The notes beneath the pieces are model-generated. The model was given only the letters and a program-made list of their open reading frames with translations. It searched no databases and was not told the origin of the DNA. The translations under genes were made by a program, and so were the position numbers. From assembly GCA_944384285.1 (NCBI GenBank), contig CALWSX010000147.1:1-7721 (forward strand): a stretch of 7,721 nucleotides of DNA, in the 5' to 3' direction. How positions within the stretch are numbered: position 1 is the stretch's first letter; each line of letters begins with the position of its first letter. Positions 5,593 to 7,721 of the stretch are shown in pieces. The DNA comes from an uncultured Lachnospiraceae bacterium (GTDB lineage Bacteria > Bacillota > Clostridia > Lachnospirales > Anaerotignaceae).

Positions 5593-6039
5593 ATGTTTAA
5601 TAGCTTTGTTACCTTTTGGCTTATAATGTTTATAGTTTTTTTAGGTGTTGAACTATTTACATATGGTCTTATTTCAATATGGTTTTGCTTAGGTTCTTTA
5701 GTTGCTATGATATTTGCTTTTTTAGATATAGACTTTTTATATCAGCTTGTTGCTTTTATAATAACATCAATAATTGCACTTATTATAACAAAACCTTTGG
5801 TAAAAAAAATTCAAACACCTAAAATAGTTCGTACTAATGCAGATAAAGTTATTGGCGAAACCTGTATTGTTACTGAAACTATAAATAACAAATTAGGTAA
5901 AGGCGAAATTAAAGTTGACGGAAAAGCATGGAGTGCCAGAAGTCAAAATGATGAAATTATCGAAAAAGGTGAGTTTGTTAAAATATTAAAAATTGAAGGT
6001 GTTAAACTTATTGTACAAAAAACAAATGACAATAATTAG
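5593..6039 (+). CDS. NfeD-like membrane protein (short form, no protease domain)
   Basis: A 148-residue inner-membrane protein. Hydrophobic segments at about residues 4-24, 26-44 and 50-68 are followed by a basic turn (KPLVKKIQ) and a soluble OB-fold-like domain at about 85-143 (VIGETCIVTETI ... GEIKVDGKAWSARS ... IEKGEFVKILKIEGVKLIVQK). This is the short NfeD architecture (PF01957, as in Bacillus YuaF), lacking the ClpP-like protease domain of long NfeD proteins. Family members sit next to stomatin/flotillin genes and are thought to help organise or anchor SPFH assemblies in membrane microdomains; the next gene is exactly such a partner. The ATG at 5593 is chosen because AGGAGG (5581-5586) lies 6 nt upstream. 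An in-frame TTG at 5587 touches the ribosome-binding site and is unlikely. A 12-bp tandem repeat separates it from its partner gene. Confidence 0.87.
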   Translation: MFNSFVTFWLIMFIVFLGVELFTYGLISIWFCLGSLVAMIFAFLDIDFLYQLVAFIITSIIALIITKPLVKKIQTPKIVRTNADKVIGETCIVTETINNKLGKGEIKVDGKAWSARSQNDEIIEKGEFVKILKIEGVKLIVQKTNDNN

Positions 6040-6052
6040 TCATTAAAAAATA

Positions 6053-6100
6053 AAACTAAAAGATAAACTAAAAGATAAATAAAAAGATAAATAAAAAGAT
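6053..6100 (+). repeat. Tandem 12-bp repeat, four units, between nfeD and the SPFH gene
   Basis: Two copies of AAACTAAAAGAT are followed by two copies of AAATAAAAAGAT without gaps. They lie in the 91-bp space between the two operon genes and end about 19 nt before the SPFH ribosome-binding site. The two-plus-two variant pattern suggests stepwise duplication. An effect on mRNA spacing or stability is possible but unproven. Confidence 0.9.
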
Positions 6101-6130
6101 TAAGTTAAAACTATAAATGGAGGTAAAATT

Positions 6131-7054
6131 ATGTTGCCAGTTATAATTATTGTTCTTATTTTACTTGTTGTTATCATAATGAATGTAAGAATTGTACCTC
6201 AGGCTCATGCTTATGTTGTTGAGAGGCTTGGTGCATATCATAGTACTTGGAACGTTGGAATTCATGTCGCAGTACCTATTATTGATAAAGTTTCAAAAAA
6301 AATAAACTTAAAAGAACTTGTTGCAGATTTCCCACCTCAGCCTGTTATTACAAAAGACAATGTAACAATGCAGATTGATACAGTTATTTATTTACAAATA
6401 ACAGACCCAAAAATGTACGCTTATGGTGTAGATAACCCTATGAGAGCTATCGAAAACCTTACAGCTACTACACTTAGAAACATAATCGGTGATTTAGAAC
6501 TTGACCAAACACTTACATCAAGAGATATCATAAACTCAAAAATGAGAGCAATTCTTGATGAAGCTACAGACCCATGGGGCATTAAAATAAATCGTGTTGA
6601 ACTTAAAAATATTATGCCTCCAAAAGAAATTCAGGATTCTATGGAAAAACAGATGAAAGCAGAACGTGAAAGACGTGAAAAAATTCTCCAGGCCGAAGGT
6701 GAAAAAAGATCTGCTATTCTTGTTGCTGAAGGTGAAAAAGAATCTGCTATCTTAAGAGCCGAAGCAGAAAAAGCTGCTCTTATTTTAAAAGCTGAAGCTG
6801 ATAAAGAAGCTCAAATAAGAAGAGCCGAAGGTGAAGCTGAAGCTATTTTAAGCGTTCAAAATGCTACTGCTGAAGGTATTAAAATGCTTAATGAAGCAAA
6901 CCCAACTCAGCTTGTAGTTGCATTAAAGAGCCTTGAAGCTTTTGCACAGGCTGCAGACGGAAAAGCTACAAAAATTATTATTCCTTCCGAAATTCAAGGT
7001 CTTGCAGGTCTTGCAACTTCTTTTAAAGAAATTATTTCTAACGACGAAAAATAA
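6131..7054 (+). CDS. SPFH-domain (stomatin/paraslipin, QmcA-like) membrane protein
   Basis: A 307-residue protein with one N-terminal membrane anchor (residues 2-17, LPVIIIVLILLVVIIM). An SPFH/band-7 domain follows at about 20-180: VPQAHAYVVERLGAYHSTWNVG, then DFPPQPVITKDNVTMQIDTV, then AIENLTATTLRNIIGDLELDQTLTSRD. A long Ala/Glu/Lys helix at about 172-245 contains five 11-residue units beginning AEGEK, AEGEK, AEAEK, AEADK and AEGEA (188-242), and a C-terminal region reads NPTQLVVALKSLEAF. Length and order match paraslipins such as E. coli QmcA. Such proteins form large oligomeric rings or scaffolds in membrane microdomains. GGAGG lies 7 nt before the ATG. It is the second gene of the operon with the NfeD partner and is followed by a strong terminator. 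Its precise cellular role in clostridia is not established to my knowledge. Confidence 0.93.
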   Translation: MLPVIIIVLILLVVIIMNVRIVPQAHAYVVERLGAYHSTWNVGIHVAVPIIDKVSKKINLKELVADFPPQPVITKDNVTMQIDTVIYLQITDPKMYAYGVDNPMRAIENLTATTLRNIIGDLELDQTLTSRDIINSKMRAILDEATDPWGIKINRVELKNIMPPKEIQDSMEKQMKAERERREKILQAEGEKRSAILVAEGEKESAILRAEAEKAALILKAEADKEAQIRRAEGEAEAILSVQNATAEGIKMLNEANPTQLVVALKSLEAFAQAADGKATKIIIPSEIQGLAGLATSFKEIISNDEK

Positions 7055-7062
7055 TTGTAGTT

Positions 7063-7097
7063 AAAAACTCGAATCTTATACAGATTCGAGTTTTTTT
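7063..7097 (+). terminator. Rho-independent terminator of the nfeD-SPFH operon
   Basis: ACTCGAATCT pairs perfectly with AGATTCGAGT across a 5-nt loop and runs into seven Ts. Flanking A and T runs could extend the stem by 4 bp. It starts 8 nt after the SPFH stop codon. Confidence 0.94.
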
Positions 7098-7201
7098 ATT
7101 AGATAACCCCTTCTTTTATCTTATTTAATTTTTATTATATAAGTTACTAAAATATTATATCTATAAAATAAAAATGGTATTAATATTCTAAAAATAACAT
7201 A

Positions 7202-7230
7202 TTGACTTTTTTCGATGTATAGTGTAATAT
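7202..7230 (+). promoter_or_regulatory. Promoter of the arsR-type gene
   Basis: TTGACT (5/6) at 7202-7207 lies upstream of two overlapping -10 candidates. One is TAATAT at 7225-7230, with ideal 17-bp spacing. The other is TGTAAT at 7223-7228, with a better sequence but 15-bp spacing. The start codon is about 48-50 nt downstream. A TTTCGAT/ATCGAAA inverted pair (7210-7216, 7237-7243) brackets the -10 region. Confidence 0.6.
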
Positions 7231-7236
7231 TCTTAT

Positions 7237-7258
7237 ATCGAAATTCATAGATATGAAT
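7237..7258 (+). promoter_or_regulatory. Candidate ArsR operator
   Basis: ATTCAT-AGAT-ATGAAT (7243-7258) is a perfect inverted repeat between the promoter and the start codon, overlapping the right arm of the TTTCGAT/ATCGAAA pair. ArsR/SmtB repressors typically bind A+T-rich imperfect palindromes near their own promoter. The 9-mer ATATCGAAA at 7235-7243 recurs at 7591-7599 in front of the permease gene, which supports a shared binding site. Function is inferred. Confidence 0.45.
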
Positions 7259-7277
7259 AATATAAGGAAGTGATATT

Positions 7278-7556
7278 TTGAGAAACCACTCAGAAGATGC
7301 CAAAATCTTTCGTGCTTTTTGTGATGAAAATAGACTTCAAATCCTTGAAATGTTAAGAAGCGGCGAAAAATGTGCTTGTAAATTATTAGAAGAATTACAA
7401 ATAAGCCAATCAACCCTTTCTCACCATATGAAAATATTATGTGAGTCAGGCATTGTTACAAGTTATAAAGACGGGAAATGGACACATTACTCTTTATATC
7501 CAAAAGGACAAGAAAAAGCCATTGAAATATTAAAAATTATTACAACTCAGATTTAA
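7278..7556 (+). CDS. ArsR/SmtB-family metalloregulator (probable thiol-type metalloid sensor)
   Basis: A 92-residue winged-helix repressor. Residues 3-40 form the dimer and effector part. SGEKCACKLLEEL (28-40) matches the ELC(V/A)CDLL helix of ArsR proteins, with Cys32-x-Cys34 as the probable As(III)/Sb(III) or soft-metal ligands; Cys15 and Cys55 are also present. The recognition helix is ISQSTLSHHMKIL (42-54), followed by the wing GIVTSYKDGKWTHYSLY (58-74). Such repressors release DNA when the metal binds. The start is a TTG at 7278 with AAGGAAG 7 nt upstream; an upstream GTG is followed almost at once by a stop. A terminator overlaps its stop codon, and a COG0701-type permease gene follows. 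The family call is secure. The exact ligand is inferred, and the symbol is left empty because arsenic specificity is unproven. Confidence 0.93.
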   Translation: MRNHSEDAKIFRAFCDENRLQILEMLRSGEKCACKLLEELQISQSTLSHHMKILCESGIVTSYKDGKWTHYSLYPKGQEKAIEILKIITTQI

Positions 7557-7578
7557 ACCATCTTTTTAGATGGTTTTT
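7555..7578 (+). terminator. Terminator or attenuator between the arsR-type gene and the permease gene
   Basis: AAACCATCT and AGATGGTTT form a 9-bp stem with a 4-T loop, running into five Ts. The left arm begins inside the arsR stop codon. G+C content is modest, so partial read-through into the permease gene is possible. Confidence 0.8.
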
Positions 7579-7590
7579 ATAAAGAATAAC

Positions 7591-7610
7591 ATATCGAAAA
7601 TATTCGAAAT
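7591..7610 (+). promoter_or_regulatory. Candidate second ArsR operator, before the permease gene
   Basis: TCGAA-AATA-TTCGA (7594-7607) is a perfect inverted repeat. With the preceding bases it repeats the ATATCGAAA 9-mer of the arsR promoter region. It sits 22 bp before the permease start. No clear promoter hexamers are visible around it, so the permease may have a weak promoter here or depend on read-through. Confidence 0.45.
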
Positions 7611-7631
7611 GTTTAAATGAAAGGAGTTATT

Positions 7632-7721
7632 ATGGAATATATATCTTTAATATGGTCTTTTTTTCAAAATGAAATCTTGGGTATGAAATGGTTAAACAGA
7701 CTAATAGGTAAAATTTTAACT
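7632..7721 (+). CDS. Permease of the COG0701/ArsP-like family, N-terminal fragment (runs off right edge)
   Basis: Thirty codons are visible, beginning MEYISLIWSFFQNEILGMKW and then LNRLIGKILT. AAGGAG lies 5 nt before the ATG. From memory of the family, clostridial COG0701 permeases (PF03773, the group that includes organoarsenical efflux ArsP) commonly begin with a stretch like NEILGMKWLN.LIG..L before their first membrane helix. The position after an ArsR-type regulator and behind a candidate operator fits an efflux function for a metal, metalloid or organoarsenical. Only the first 30 residues are available and no membrane helix is seen yet, so the call rests on a short motif and on context. 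Confidence 0.65.
   Translation, partial: MEYISLIWSFFQNEILGMKWLNRLIGKILT

Noticed and set aside
7121..7413. Two minus-strand open frames (7121-7303 and 7180-7413)
   Set aside because: They cover the arsR promoter and the conserved 5' half of the arsR-type gene in antisense. Composition is typical of random A+T-rich translation.

Overview
The window looks like chromosome from a low-GC Firmicute, most likely a Clostridia-class anaerobe. Base composition is strongly A+T rich, Arg codons are mostly AGA, Shine-Dalgarno sites are strong (AGGAGG or GGAGG), and compact hairpin-plus-T-run terminators separate the genes. The families fit this group: a DUF4397 protein, a DUF1540 Cys-rich protein, two secreted proteins with copper-amine-oxidase-N-like 'stalk' domains, an NfeD/stomatin pair and an ArsR/permease pair. 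The species cannot be named from sequence alone.

Layout, left to right. Positions 1-1962 (minus strand) hold a 513-aa secreted surface-type protein, and downstream of it a DUF4397 protein that runs off the left edge. A 45-nt hairpin in the gap between them buries the DUF4397 ribosome-binding site. Positions 2266-3464 (plus) hold an arylamine N-acetyltransferase and a GNAT acetyltransferase 5 bp apart, ended by a strong terminator. Positions 3562-3732 (minus) encode a 56-aa DUF1540 protein that converges on that pair and has its own terminator. Positions 3733-4108 are non-coding and hold inverted copies of a 17-bp sequence about 250 bp apart, flanking three 13-bp direct repeats. This is probably a transposon relic or a small non-autonomous element. 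Positions 4109-5380 (minus) encode a secreted trypsin-like protease with an N-terminal stalk domain. Positions 5593-7054 (plus) hold the nfeD-like gene and an SPFH/stomatin gene, separated by a 12-bp tandem repeat and ended by a terminator. Positions 7278-7721 (plus) hold an ArsR-type metalloregulator, a terminator overlapping its stop codon, a candidate operator, and the first 30 codons of a COG0701/ArsP-like permease.

How the genes work together. NfeD and the SPFH protein form a well-known membrane-microdomain pair. The ArsR repressor carries the Cys-x-Cys of thiol-bound metalloid sensors and probably controls itself and the permease. The two acetyltransferases share a transcript but not a fold. 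The two stalk-domain proteins, although separated, have matching extended -10 promoters. No phage, CRISPR array, tRNA or rRNA was seen. Most of the window is ordinary housekeeping or accessory sequence. The least explained parts are the 3764-4047 repeat structure, the RBS hairpin at 329-373 and the ArsR operator arrangement.
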